Shown piece after piece: positions 34,563-42,244 of a stretch of 64,000 nt of DNA. Every line of letters starts with the position of its first letter. Position 1 is the stretch's first letter. Position numbers and translations under genes: made by a program. The notes under the pieces were generated by a model. That model had not been told where the DNA came from, did no database searches, and worked only from the letters and a program-made list of their open reading frames with translations. The DNA comes from Nonomuraea spiralis (GTDB lineage Bacteria > Actinomycetota > Actinomycetes > Streptosporangiales > Streptosporangiaceae): contig NZ_BMRC01000020.1 of assembly GCF_014648435.1 (NCBI RefSeq), positions 109,914 to 173,913 on the forward strand. Reading direction: 5' to 3'.

Positions 34563-34920
34563 GGCGCCGCACCTCGTAACGCCCTGAAAGTCCAGCGACC
34601 GCAAATGGGTTATTCCATCAGCAGGGACACCTGGTGGACGCGGGGTTTCCTGCACCGACATGACGCTTCGCTGGACGCCGAACAGGGGTCAGTGATCCGT
34701 ACCGGCCAGACGAGCCGAAGGCTCACGCCGCACCGGCGAGGGCGTCGGGGTGCTGGGTGTTGGCGGTGCTCTTGCGGCGCCGGTTGACGGGCACCCCGGC
34801 GAGCGCCACCGCCCTCGCCGTCAAATCCGTGACGGCCGGCAGGCCATGTGGGTGCCCGAGACTCTGAACAGGAAGACCTCCCCGTGCTCGCCGAGCGGGG
34901 GAGGTCTTCGGGGTGCTGCC
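34563..34920. other. Convergent intergenic region with a terminator
   Basis: It lies between the ends of the DUF2867 gene (plus) and the MFS gene (minus). Only the strong hairpin at 34872-34909 is notable; the open frames here are not credible. Confidence 0.5.
34872..34909. terminator. Perfect 12-bp hairpin, bidirectional terminator
   Basis: GAAGACCTCCCC (34872-34883) pairs perfectly with GGGGAGGTCTTC (34898-34909). It sits 12 bases beyond the MFS stop and downstream of the convergent gene, so it can serve both. Confidence 0.85.
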
Positions 34921-36222
34921 TCAGTGGTGGTGGGGGGCGGGCGGCGCGTGGTGATGGTGGTCCGCCGGTACGGCCGGCCGCTGGTCCACCAGCCTCCAGG
35001 TGGCCAGGGCGGTCAGCAGTCCGGCGGTGGTGAGCAGGCCGCCGACCCAGTTGACCGAGCTCAGGCCGAGGCCGCCGTCGATGGCCGCCCCGCCCAGGTA
35101 GATGCCGATGGCGCTGCCCAGCGTGAAGGCGGAGATGTTGGCGGCGGACGCCACGTCGGGCGCCTGGCCCGCGGCCATCATGACCCGCAACTGCAGGGGG
35201 GCGACCACGGCGAAGGCCGCGGTCCCGAAGACCAGCATCATCACGACCGTCGCCGGCCTGCTCTCGATGGCGAACGTCATCGCGAACAACGCGACGGCCA
35301 GTGCGCCGAGGGTCGCGATCACCGTGGGCATGACCGCCCTGTCCGCGAGCTTGCCGCCGAGGTGGTTGCCGAGGAAGAGCCCGATCCCGAACAGCAGGAG
35401 CAGCGGCGTCACCCAGCCGGCCGCGAACCCGGTCACCTCGGTGATCTGTGGCGCGAGGTAGACGTAGCTGGTGAAGACGCCTCCATAGCCGAGCATCGTG
35501 GTGAGCAGCGCGCCCCACACGGCCGGACGGCGCAGGGCCGCGAGTTGCTCGCGCATGGTCGGCCCCTGGCCGGCGCCGCCCAGGTGAGCCAGCGCGTGCG
35601 CGTCGAGCCCTTCGAACTCGGCGCCGGGCCGGGAGTCGTGGTGGTGTTCGTGCTGGACGTCCGCCGTGCCGCGGCGGCTCAGCGAGCCGATCAGGCCGAG
35701 CAGCGCGATCCCGCCGAAGACCACCAGGGTCCAGAACGTGAACCGCCAGCCGAACGCCTGCCCGATCGCCGCCCCGATCGGCGCGCCGAGCACTGTGGAG
35801 GCCGTCAGACCGGAGAAGACGATGGCCACCGCCCGTCCCTTGCGCGACGGGTCGACCAGTTCGGCGGCGTACACGGCGGCGATGCCCAGGAAGGCGCCGT
35901 GGGCCATGGCGGAGATGATCCGCCCGGCCATGATGGTGGCGTAGGCGGGGCCGAGGGCGGAGACCAGGTTGCCCAGGAGGAACACTCCCGTGGTGGTCAG
36001 GAGCATCGACCGCCGGCCGAACCTGGTGCCCAAAGCCGTGAACACCGGCGCGCCGATCGCGACCCCGAGCGCGTAGACACTCTCCAGCGCGCCGACGGCG
36101 CCGATCGTGACGTTCAATGACTGGGCGATCTCACGGACGACACCGGCGACGATGAACTCGTCGGCGCCCATCGCGAACGCTCCGACGACCATCGCCCAGA
36201 TCGCCAATGGCAGCTTTCTCAT
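34921..36222 (-). CDS. MFS transporter with histidine-rich loop and tail, probably metal-linked
   Basis: A 433-residue, 12-helix DHA1-type transporter (GADEFIVAGVVREIAQSLNV; RFGRRSM after helix 2). Two features set it apart: a His-rich cytoplasmic loop at about 190-215 (VQHEHHHDSRPG, DAHALAHLGG) and a C-terminal tail DHHHHAPPAPHHH. Its promoter carries a CsoR-like operator at 36297-36313, and the next gene upstream on the same strand is a multicopper oxidase. Together these suggest a copper-induced exporter (inference). GGGAG precedes the ATG. Confidence 0.88.
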   Translation of the reverse strand: MRKLPLAIWAMVVGAFAMGADEFIVAGVVREIAQSLNVTIGAVGALESVYALGVAIGAPVFTALGTRFGRRSMLLTTTGVFLLGNLVSALGPAYATIMAGRIISAMAHGAFLGIAAVYAAELVDPSRKGRAVAIVFSGLTASTVLGAPIGAAIGQAFGWRFTFWTLVVFGGIALLGLIGSLSRRGTADVQHEHHHDSRPGAEFEGLDAHALAHLGGAGQGPTMREQLAALRRPAVWGALLTTMLGYGGVFTSYVYLAPQITEVTGFAAGWVTPLLLLFGIGLFLGNHLGGKLADRAVMPTVIATLGALAVALFAMTFAIESRPATVVMMLVFGTAAFAVVAPLQLRVMMAAGQAPDVASAANISAFTLGSAIGIYLGGAAIDGGLGLSSVNWVGGLLTTAGLLTALATWRLVDQRPAVPADHHHHAPPAPHHH

Positions 36223-36296
36223 AGCGCGCTCCCTGCGTGGAGGGCCGCCTGCCGGGGGTTCGTGCCCTCGGCGGGCCTTGCGCCGCTGTAAGCGAT

Positions 36297-36313
36297 ATAC
36301 CCACCGGGGGTAT
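36297..36313. promoter_or_regulatory. CsoR-like copper operator
   Basis: ATACCCACCGGGGGTAT has ATACCC/GGGTAT inverted arms around a 5-base centre, close to the GC-rich CsoR sites of actinomycetes (ATACCCC...GGGGTAT). It lies 75 bases upstream of the MFS start and overlaps a TATATC -10-like box. A second site of the same length is at 38523-38539. Confidence 0.65.
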
Positions 36314-36465
36314 TCCTGAACGGTGGAAGATTCTGCGGCGAAGTGGCGAAGTAGAGCGTGCGCCCGGCGGCGCCAGGTTCGCCGAACGGTCGTCAGTACG
36401 AGGCCGCCGCCTCCCTCGGGCCGTTCGGTCCGGTGGAGGCGGCGGTCAGTCCGTGACCGCGGCGA

Positions 36466-38025
36466 TCAGGTCTGCTGGTAGCCGAGGAGGGTCATCATGC
36501 CTGACTCGGCGTGGTAGATGTTGTGGCAGTGGATCATCCAGAGCCCCGGGTTGTCGGCGTCGAAGTCGACGTTCAGTGTGCTGCCGGGCAGGACGATCAC
36601 GGTGTCCTTGCGAACGCCGCCGTCCGCCAGGGCGAAGGTGTGGCCGTGCAGGTGCATGGGGTGCCACATGGTGGTCCGGTTCACGAACGACAGCCGCACG
36701 CGTTCGCCCGGCCGTACCGGCGAGATGATCTTCGGGTCGTACTTCTTGCCGTTGATCGCCCAGTCGTAGGCCATCATGGTGCCGGTCAGCTCCAGCTTGA
36801 CGGTGCGGTCGGGGTTCTTGGCCGCCAGCCGCACCCCTTCGGCCGGCCGGAGCTCGGCATAGCGCACGACGTCGCCGTCCAGTTCGCGGGGGCGTAGGCC
36901 GGGCCTGGGGGCGGAGGCGCCGGGGCTGGTCCGGATCAGGCCGCGGGCCACGGCGTTCTTGCCTTCGGCCAGGGCGACCAGCGGGAAGACGCCGTCCTTG
37001 AGGGTGACCAGCACGTCGTAGCGCTCGCCCATGCCGATCAGCAGCGCGTCGGTCTCGGTGTGCTGGACGGGGAAGCCGTCGGTGTGGGTGACGGTCAGCC
37101 GGTGTCCGGCCAGTGCCACCCGGAAGGCGGTGTCGCCTCCGGCGTTGATGACGCGGATGCGCAGCCGTGCTCCCGGCTTGGCGCGGAAGGTCTCGGCGGC
37201 ACCGGGGACGCGGCCGTTGAGCAGGAAGTACGGGTAGCGTACGTCGCCGGCGTCCCCGCCGAGCAGCGGGCTCGTCGCGCCCATGAGCATGTGCTTGGCC
37301 GGGCCCGACGAGGGGGCGGGGGTGGCGCCGTGGTCCATCCCCGGCATGTCGCCCATGCCGCCGGTGGGGGTGGCGGCGCCGTGGTTCATGCCCATGCTCA
37401 TGCCTCGGGACAACTCGGCCAGGACCTCCTCGGGCGTGCCGGTGACGCCGTCCAGCCAGTCGTCGAGGACCACGACCCATTCGGCGTCGTAGCCGAGCGG
37501 CTCGTCGGGGTCCTCCACGATCAGCGAGGAGTACAGCCCTCGGTCCAGCTGGGTTCCGGAGTGCGGGTGGAACCAGTAGGTGCCGGGGTCGGGAGCGGCG
37601 AACTCGTAGACGTGCTCGGCTCCGGCGGCGACGGGCTGCTGGGTGACGCCGGGCACGCCGTCGGCCTCGTTGGTCAGCGCCAGGCCGTGCCAGTGGATGC
37701 TGGTGTCATGGGGGAGCCGGTTCGCCAGGCGGGCGCGGACCACCTCGCCGGCCTTGACCCGGATGGGCGCCCCCGGGACCTTCCCGTCGTACGCCCAGGT
37801 GCGTACGGTGACGCCGCCGAGGTCCACCTGGCTCTCGGCGGCCGTCAGGCGGAAGTCGCGGACCGGGCCCGTGCGGCGCGCCCGCTCCGCCCGCCGGACC
37901 TGCTCGCTGGTCGGCGTGAGGAACGCCGGCCCGGTCGTGGTGGGCTCACCGGCGCACGCGGTGAGAGCGCTGCCCAGAATGCCGAGCCCGGTGGCCCGCA
38001 GCATGGTACGTCGATCGATCTGCAT
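36466..38025 (-). CDS. Multicopper oxidase, Tat-exported lipoprotein (CopA/CueO-like)
   Basis: A 519-residue three-cupredoxin laccase-type oxidase. The N-terminus has a twin-arginine motif (DRRTMLRATGLGILG) and a lipobox LTAC. All four copper-binding motifs are present: IHWHG, WFHPHSG, HPMHLHGH and HCHNIYHAESGM. A Met/His-rich insert (MSMGMNHG ... GMGDMPGMDHG, about residues 215-245) resembles the copper-loading segments of CueO/CopA. It should oxidise Cu(I) or phenolics at the cell surface. The start at 38025 has GAGG 8 bases upstream. It neighbours a DUF6153 protein, a cupredoxin and a His-rich MFS transporter. Confidence 0.93.
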   Translation of the reverse strand: MQIDRRTMLRATGLGILGSALTACAGEPTTTGPAFLTPTSEQVRRAERARRTGPVRDFRLTAAESQVDLGGVTVRTWAYDGKVPGAPIRVKAGEVVRARLANRLPHDTSIHWHGLALTNEADGVPGVTQQPVAAGAEHVYEFAAPDPGTYWFHPHSGTQLDRGLYSSLIVEDPDEPLGYDAEWVVVLDDWLDGVTGTPEEVLAELSRGMSMGMNHGAATPTGGMGDMPGMDHGATPAPSSGPAKHMLMGATSPLLGGDAGDVRYPYFLLNGRVPGAAETFRAKPGARLRIRVINAGGDTAFRVALAGHRLTVTHTDGFPVQHTETDALLIGMGERYDVLVTLKDGVFPLVALAEGKNAVARGLIRTSPGASAPRPGLRPRELDGDVVRYAELRPAEGVRLAAKNPDRTVKLELTGTMMAYDWAINGKKYDPKIISPVRPGERVRLSFVNRTTMWHPMHLHGHTFALADGGVRKDTVIVLPGSTLNVDFDADNPGLWMIHCHNIYHAESGMMTLLGYQQT

Positions 38026-38114
38026 GTTGATGCCTCGCTGAGAAGTCGTGCTCACGGATGGACGCAGCCGGATCCGGCCGGGGCGCGAACGCCACGGCGA
38101 TCCGCATCCGCGAC

Positions 38115-38513
38115 TCAGGTCCGCAGGACGACGGTTCGTCTCAGTACGAGAGCGTCAGGCGGCCCGCGAAGCCATCTGGCGACGCGCCACCCCATGCGCG
38201 CAAGAGCGCTGGACGACGAGGTGAACAGGCCCGCCACATGGACCAGCAGCGGCAGGGCGAGGGCGATGAGGCCGGCCGCGACGGCCAGACAGACGGGGGC
38301 GGTGTCGTGACCGCCGTCCGGCGCTCCGCCGTGGCCGGGCATCGAAGACTGGCCGTCGTGGGCATGGACGACACCGGCGGAGACGGGCAAGGGCTGGTTC
38401 TGGCCGCCGACGTGGCCAAGGGTGTGCATGGCGGCCAGGCCCAAGGCGACGAGCACGGCCAGCAGCAACGGTGGCAGCAAGCCCACCGGCCGACCCTTCC
38501 GCCTCGAAGTCAC
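38115..38513 (-). CDS. DUF6153-family small membrane protein, probably leaderless and copper-regulated
   Basis: A 132-residue protein with a basic N-terminus (VTSRRKGRPVG), a first span LLPPLLLAVLVALGLAAMHT, a His-rich outer loop (HTLGHVGGQ, VVHAHDGQSSMPGHGG, GGHD), a second span PVCLAVAAGLIALALPLLVH and a basic tail. The His-rich exterior between two helices fits a copper-handling membrane protein of the DUF6153 group. The GTG at 38513 has no ribosome site, but a TATTCT -10 box ends 6 bases before it, so the message is probably leaderless; a CsoR-like site overlaps that box. Confidence 0.75.
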   Translation of the reverse strand: MTSRRKGRPVGLLPPLLLAVLVALGLAAMHTLGHVGGQNQPLPVSAGVVHAHDGQSSMPGHGGAPDGGHDTAPVCLAVAAGLIALALPLLVHVAGLFTSSSSALARMGWRVARWLRGPPDALVLRRTVVLRT

Positions 38514-38522
38514 GCCTGCAGA

Positions 38523-38539
38523 ATACCCCTCCCTAGTAT
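38523..38539. promoter_or_regulatory. CsoR-like copper operator overlapping a -10 box
   Basis: ATACCCCTCCCTAGTAT is 17 bases long, starting with ATACCC and ending GTAT like the site at 36297-36313, with a weaker right arm. It overlaps the TATTCT -10 element of the DUF6153 gene (38520-38525, minus strand), where a repressor would block initiation. Confidence 0.55.
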
Positions 38540-38680
38540 GAGTCGTCGTAGGACGGTGCGGCGGGCATGCGGAACCCTCCAGGGCGACGGCGTCGGCGAC
38601 GATCCCGGCGTACGGCTGCCCGCTGGGCGCCGCCGTTAGACTGATGGCCGACCGGACCTCGGTCTGATCAGGCCCGTGGC

Positions 38681-39232
38681 CTAGCCGGTGACGTCGAGTT
38701 CGGCGTACATGCCGGCCGCGTAGTGGCCCGGGAAGTTGCACAGCAGCTCGTACCGGCCTGGTCGCAGTGTCAACGTGGTCCAGCTCGTGGACCCGGGAGC
38801 TATGCCGTTCCCGGCGCCCGCCCCGCACGTACGAGACGCCTCGCCGAGGCTGCCCGTCTCGCTGACGCGCCCGTCCGAGCCGGTCACCCGCCGCCCCGGC
38901 GTCTGCCCCGCCGGGAGCGGCAGCACGACGACTTCGTGGGCGAGGACCCCCGCGTTGTACGCACGCAGCGAAACCTTGCCGGCTGGAACGCTTGAAGGCG
39001 TGACCGTCAGTCTCATCCGCGTGCCGTGGGAGCCGGGATTGGGGCCAGGGCTCATCATGCCCGACCCCATCTCCGAGAGGGACACGTCCACCACACGCCC
39101 TTGAAGCGGTGGCGCTGTGCACGCAGGCTGCCGGCGTGGCGTGATCGTCGCACCCGTCGCCACTCCTCCCAGGCCGAGGCCCGCGTACATGACGGCGCTC
39201 ATCGCTGTGTAACTCATCTTGTGCAGCCACAT
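38681..39232 (-). CDS. Secreted cupredoxin (sulfocyanin/plastocyanin-like blue copper protein)
   Basis: A 183-residue protein with an N-terminal hydrophobic segment (MWLHKMSYTAMSAVMYAGLG) and a cupredoxin domain. The four type-1 copper ligands can be placed: His in GVLAHEVVVLPL, then Cys, His and Met in LLCNFPGHYAAGMYAEL. It would carry electrons or bind copper outside the membrane, perhaps with the multicopper oxidase. GGAGG lies 8 bases before the ATG at 39232. The Cys in QPACTAPP could be a lipid-anchor site. Confidence 0.85.
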   Translation of the reverse strand: MWLHKMSYTAMSAVMYAGLGLGGVATGATITPRRQPACTAPPLQGRVVDVSLSEMGSGMMSPGPNPGSHGTRMRLTVTPSSVPAGKVSLRAYNAGVLAHEVVVLPLPAGQTPGRRVTGSDGRVSETGSLGEASRTCGAGAGNGIAPGSTSWTTLTLRPGRYELLCNFPGHYAAGMYAELDVTG

Positions 39233-39426
39233 GCTCGGCACCTCCGTCGCTCCGCCTCCGCTCGAGGCCGGCCGTCCTGAGGCCGTGGGTGAGGACACCT
39301 CTCCCAGGTCACCTGCCCGAACGGAGTTACGACATGCCCACGGCCACACCCACCCTGTGGCGCGGCTGTCTGCCACACGGTGGTCTCGGACCTGAATCAG
39401 CCCGGCACCCGAACGGTGCGGGCGGG

Positions 39427-39843
39427 TCAGCCGGGCAGCGACTCGCCGAGCAGCTTCTCCACTCGGGAACGAATGTCGTCACGGATGAGGCGGACGGCAT
39501 CGATGTCCTGCCCGGCCGGGTCGTCGAGCTGCCAGTCCTCGTACCGCTTGCCGGGGAAGATCGGGCAGGCGTCGCCGCAGCCCATCGTGATGACCACGTC
39601 GCTGGCCTCGACCGCGTCGACGGACAGGACCTTGGGCCGGGCGGCGGTGATGTCGATGCCGACCTCGGCCATGGCCTCGACGGCGACCGGATTGACCTGC
39701 TCGGCCGGTGCGGAACCGGCCGAGCGGACCTCGACGCGGTCGCCTGCCAGGTGGGTGAGCCAGCCGGCGGCCATCTGGGAACGTCCGGCGTTGTGCACGC
39801 AGACGAACAGGACGCTGGGCTTGTCGGGGGCACGGTCAGGCAT
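39427..39843 (-). CDS. arsC: Arsenate reductase, low-molecular-weight phosphatase type
   Basis: A 138-residue enzyme with the CX5R active-site loop FVCVHNAGRSQ (Cys15, Arg21) and the segments VRSAGSAPAEQVNP and VVITMGCGDACPIFPG typical of thioredoxin-dependent ArsC. It reduces As(V) to As(III) for efflux by the adjoining Acr3. The ATG overlaps the end of acr3 by 8 bases. It is last in arsR-acr3-arsC. Confidence 0.93.
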   Translation of the reverse strand: MPDRAPDKPSVLFVCVHNAGRSQMAAGWLTHLAGDRVEVRSAGSAPAEQVNPVAVEAMAEVGIDITAARPKVLSVDAVEASDVVITMGCGDACPIFPGKRYEDWQLDDPAGQDIDAVRLIRDDIRSRVEKLLGESLPG

Positions 39844-40915
39844 GTACGGGCTCCTTGGCGAACAGGCGGCGGCCGGCCAGGCTGACGTAGACCAGGGCGA
39901 CCAGGACGGGAACCTCGATGAGCGGGCCGACCACTCCGGCCAGGGCCTGGCCGGAGGTGACGCCGAAGACGCCGACCGCCACGGCGATGGCCAGCTCGAA
40001 GTTGTTGCCGGCGGCGGTGAAGGCCAGCGTGGTGGAGCGCTCGTAACCCAGGCCGATGAGCTTGCCGGACAGGAACGACCCGCCCCACATGAGCGCGAAG
40101 TAGGCCAGCAGCGGCAGCGCGATGCGGGCGACGTCGCCGGGCCGGGAGGTGATCGTGCCGCCTTGCAGGGCGAACAGGATGACGATGGTGAACAGTAGCC
40201 CGTACAGGGCCAGCGGGCCGGTCTTGGGCAGGAAACGGCTTTCGTACCAGTCTCGGCCGCGGGCGCGTTCGCCGAGCCGGCGGGACAGGTAGCCGGCGGC
40301 CAGCGGGATGCCGAGGAAGATGAGCACGTACTGGGCGATGTCCCAGGCCGAGACCTCCAGTGCGGCCTGCGCGAGCCCGAGCCATCCGGGCAGCACGTAC
40401 AGATAGAGCCAGCCCAGCGCGCCGAACGCGACCACTTGGAAGACCGAGTTGAGCGCCACCAGGACGGCGGCGGCCTCGCGGTCACCACAGGCCAGGTCGT
40501 TCCAGATGAGGACCATGGCGATGCACCGGGCGAGCCCGACGATGATCAGGCCGGTGCGGTACTCGGGCAGGTCGGGCAGGAAGATCCAGGCCAGCGCGAA
40601 CATGACGGCCGGGCCGAGCACCCAATTGAGCACCAGCGAGGAGAACAGCAGGCGGCGGTCACCGGTGACGGCGCCCAGGCGGTCGTATCGGACCTTGGCC
40701 AGCACCGGATACATCATCAGCAACAGTCCGAGCGCGATCGGCAGCGAGATCTCGCCGACCTTCACCGCTTCCAGCCCGGTGTTCAGAGTCGGAACGAGCC
40801 GTCCGAGCAGCAGCCCGGCGGCCATCGCCGCGATGATCCACACCGGCAGGAACCGGTCGAGCGTGGACAGGCCGGCGACGACGCCCCGCGCAGGCGCGGT
40901 GGAAGAGGACATCAC
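39836..40915 (-). CDS. acr3: Arsenite efflux transporter, ACR3 family
   Basis: A 359-residue, 10-helix As(III) exporter. Family segments include LLMMYPVLAKVRY, IIVGLARCIAMVLIWNDLAC with the conserved Cys, and AFTAAGNNFELAIAVAVGVF. It starts with GTG at 40915, or more likely the ATG at 40912, 9 bases after arsR; GAGAAG is upstream. Operon with arsR and arsC. Confidence 0.95.
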   Translation of the reverse strand: MMSSSTAPARGVVAGLSTLDRFLPVWIIAAMAAGLLLGRLVPTLNTGLEAVKVGEISLPIALGLLLMMYPVLAKVRYDRLGAVTGDRRLLFSSLVLNWVLGPAVMFALAWIFLPDLPEYRTGLIIVGLARCIAMVLIWNDLACGDREAAAVLVALNSVFQVVAFGALGWLYLYVLPGWLGLAQAALEVSAWDIAQYVLIFLGIPLAAGYLSRRLGERARGRDWYESRFLPKTGPLALYGLLFTIVILFALQGGTITSRPGDVARIALPLLAYFALMWGGSFLSGKLIGLGYERSTTLAFTAAGNNFELAIAVAVGVFGVTSGQALAGVVGPLIEVPVLVALVYVSLAGRRLFAKEPVHA

Positions 40916-40923
40916 GGTGCTTC

Positions 40924-41265
40924 TCAGACGGTCGCGGGCACGTCGAGCAGGGCCGACAGCTCACCCAGCGTCTCGGGCACCAGCCGGTAGTACACCCAGG
41001 AGGCGCGCCGCTCCGAGGTCAGCAGCCCGACCTCCTTGAGCACCTTCAGGTGGTGGCTGATGGTCGGCTGGGACAGCTCGAACGCGCCGGTGATGTCGCA
41101 CACGCACACCTCGCCGCCGGCGCGGCTGGCCACGATGGACAGGATGCGCAGCCGTACCGGGTCGCCCAGCGCCTTGAACACCCGCGCCACCCCGGCCGCC
41201 TGCTCGGCGTCCAGCGGCTCGCGCATCAGCGGCGGGCTGCACTCCAAGAGCTCCAGAGGTTCCAC
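40924..41265 (-). CDS. arsR: ArsR/SmtB-family arsenic-sensing repressor
   Basis: A 113-residue winged-helix repressor: VFKALGDPVRLRILSIVASR, ELSQPTISHHLKVLKEVGLL, SERRASWVYYRL. Cysteines that may bind As(III) are in ELLECSPPL near the N-terminus and in GEVCVCDIT at the helix 3 position. GTG start preceded by GGAGAAG. Transcribed first in the ars operon, autoregulated through the TTGA-N6-TCAA box upstream. Confidence 0.95.
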   Translation of the reverse strand: MEPLELLECSPPLMREPLDAEQAAGVARVFKALGDPVRLRILSIVASRAGGEVCVCDITGAFELSQPTISHHLKVLKEVGLLTSERRASWVYYRLVPETLGELSALLDVPATV

Positions 41266-41309
41266 ATCTTCTCCGTATAGACAGTCATCGAAATCGACGT
41301 CTCCCTATA

Positions 41310-41323
41310 TTGACACACATCAA
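41310..41323. promoter_or_regulatory. ArsR operator candidate
   Basis: TTGACACACATCAA is a TTGA-N6-TCAA inverted repeat 45 bases upstream of arsR, the spacing and form expected for an ArsR-family box. A TCGA pair at 41289-41298 lies between it and the gene. Confidence 0.6.
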
Positions 41324-41361
41324 ACTCGGGAGGAGCCGACGGTGGGAGACCCTGTGACAGC

Positions 41362-41392
41362 GAAGGCCCCCGCCGACTCGGCGAGGGCCTTC
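41362..41392. terminator. Long GC-rich hairpin
   Basis: GAAGGCCC (41362-41369) pairs with GGGCCTTC (41385-41392), and the inner CGCCGA/TCGGCG can extend the stem almost to a closed loop. It looks like an actinomycete intrinsic terminator, but no intact gene ends beside it. Confidence 0.6.
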
Positions 41393-41683
41393 AGCCACGT
41401 GTGCGTACCGGTGTGCGTGTCGCCTCTCGGCGAAGGGCACAACGCGGCTCCAGCCGAACGGTAGTCCGCGAAGGCGATAGGTGAGGCCCGGGGACACTGG
41501 GCACACCGGCCACGACGGACATAACCATCGGGGGGCCACCCGTGTTCCCGGCCGCCGTCCCGAGCGGCGACCCAGGTTCCGGTCGAGGGCTGCGGCGCTC
41601 GATCATCGGAGATGCGCCGAAGCGAGGGCCGGCTGCTCGGTGTACGGCGTGTCGCGAGCCGATCACGGCCAGGGTTGTGCGGC

Positions 41684-42244
41684 ATGACGATGCGGATGCC
41701 CGCCGATGCGGTGGCTGTGCTGCCGCAGGTGCTGGAGGTTCTGGGCTGGCAGGGCCGGCGCGTGGTCCAGGCCAGGGCTTTGAGCAACTGGCGATGGGTC
41801 GCCTGTGAACTGGACGAGGCCGAGCACGAGACCCGGTTGCGTGAGGGGCTGCCGCCGGCGGCTGACGCCATCTTGCTGCGTTGCGTCGCTCATCGCTACC
41901 CGGACTTCCTTTCGCGCCCGGCACCGGTGCGTATCGAAGGTGCGATCGCGCCGCGTAGGACCTGGGCGGCCGCGAGGAACAACCTCGGTGGGTTCGTGTC
42001 GTTCGGTGCGCGGGTGGCCCTTGTGCCGGCCGCGGTGGCGCGAGGTCTGCCCGTCGCGGTGGACGCCGTCTACTACGGTTTCGGCGTGGTGGCGCTGGAG
42101 GAGCCCGATCGGTTGGTTCATCCACCTGAGCCCGTTGCCGCCACGGAACGTACGTGGATGAAGCGACTGGTTGAGGAAGTGGTCTATGACGCCGTGCTTC
42201 GTCAGACCGGTCAGCCTCTTCCCGTCGCGCTGAGGGTCGGGTAG
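41684..42244 (+). CDS. Uncharacterised actinomycete protein
   Basis: A 186-residue soluble protein (MRMPADAVAVLPQVLEVLGW ... AAARNNLGGFVSFGARVALV ... TWMKRLVEEVVYDAVLRQTG). Codon bias is strong, so it is a real gene; I recognise no domain. The start could be 41684 or the ATG at 41690. It is convergent with the transglycosylase-like gene, their 3' ends overlapping by 34 bases. Confidence 0.65.
   Translation: MTMRMPADAVAVLPQVLEVLGWQGRRVVQARALSNWRWVACELDEAEHETRLREGLPPAADAILLRCVAHRYPDFLSRPAPVRIEGAIAPRRTWAAARNNLGGFVSFGARVALVPAAVARGLPVAVDAVYYGFGVVALEEPDRLVHPPEPVAATERTWMKRLVEEVVYDAVLRQTGQPLPVALRVG

Larger units (their letters stand above)
41266..41683. other. Intergenic region upstream of arsR with a strong hairpin
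   Basis: It holds the ars promoter/operator (41310-41323) and the hairpin at 41362-41392. A 40-codon plus-strand frame starts at a GTG (41342) after GGAGGAGC but runs through the hairpin and ends at 41463; it may be the stub of a former divergent gene. The rest has nothing recognisable. Confidence 0.45.
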
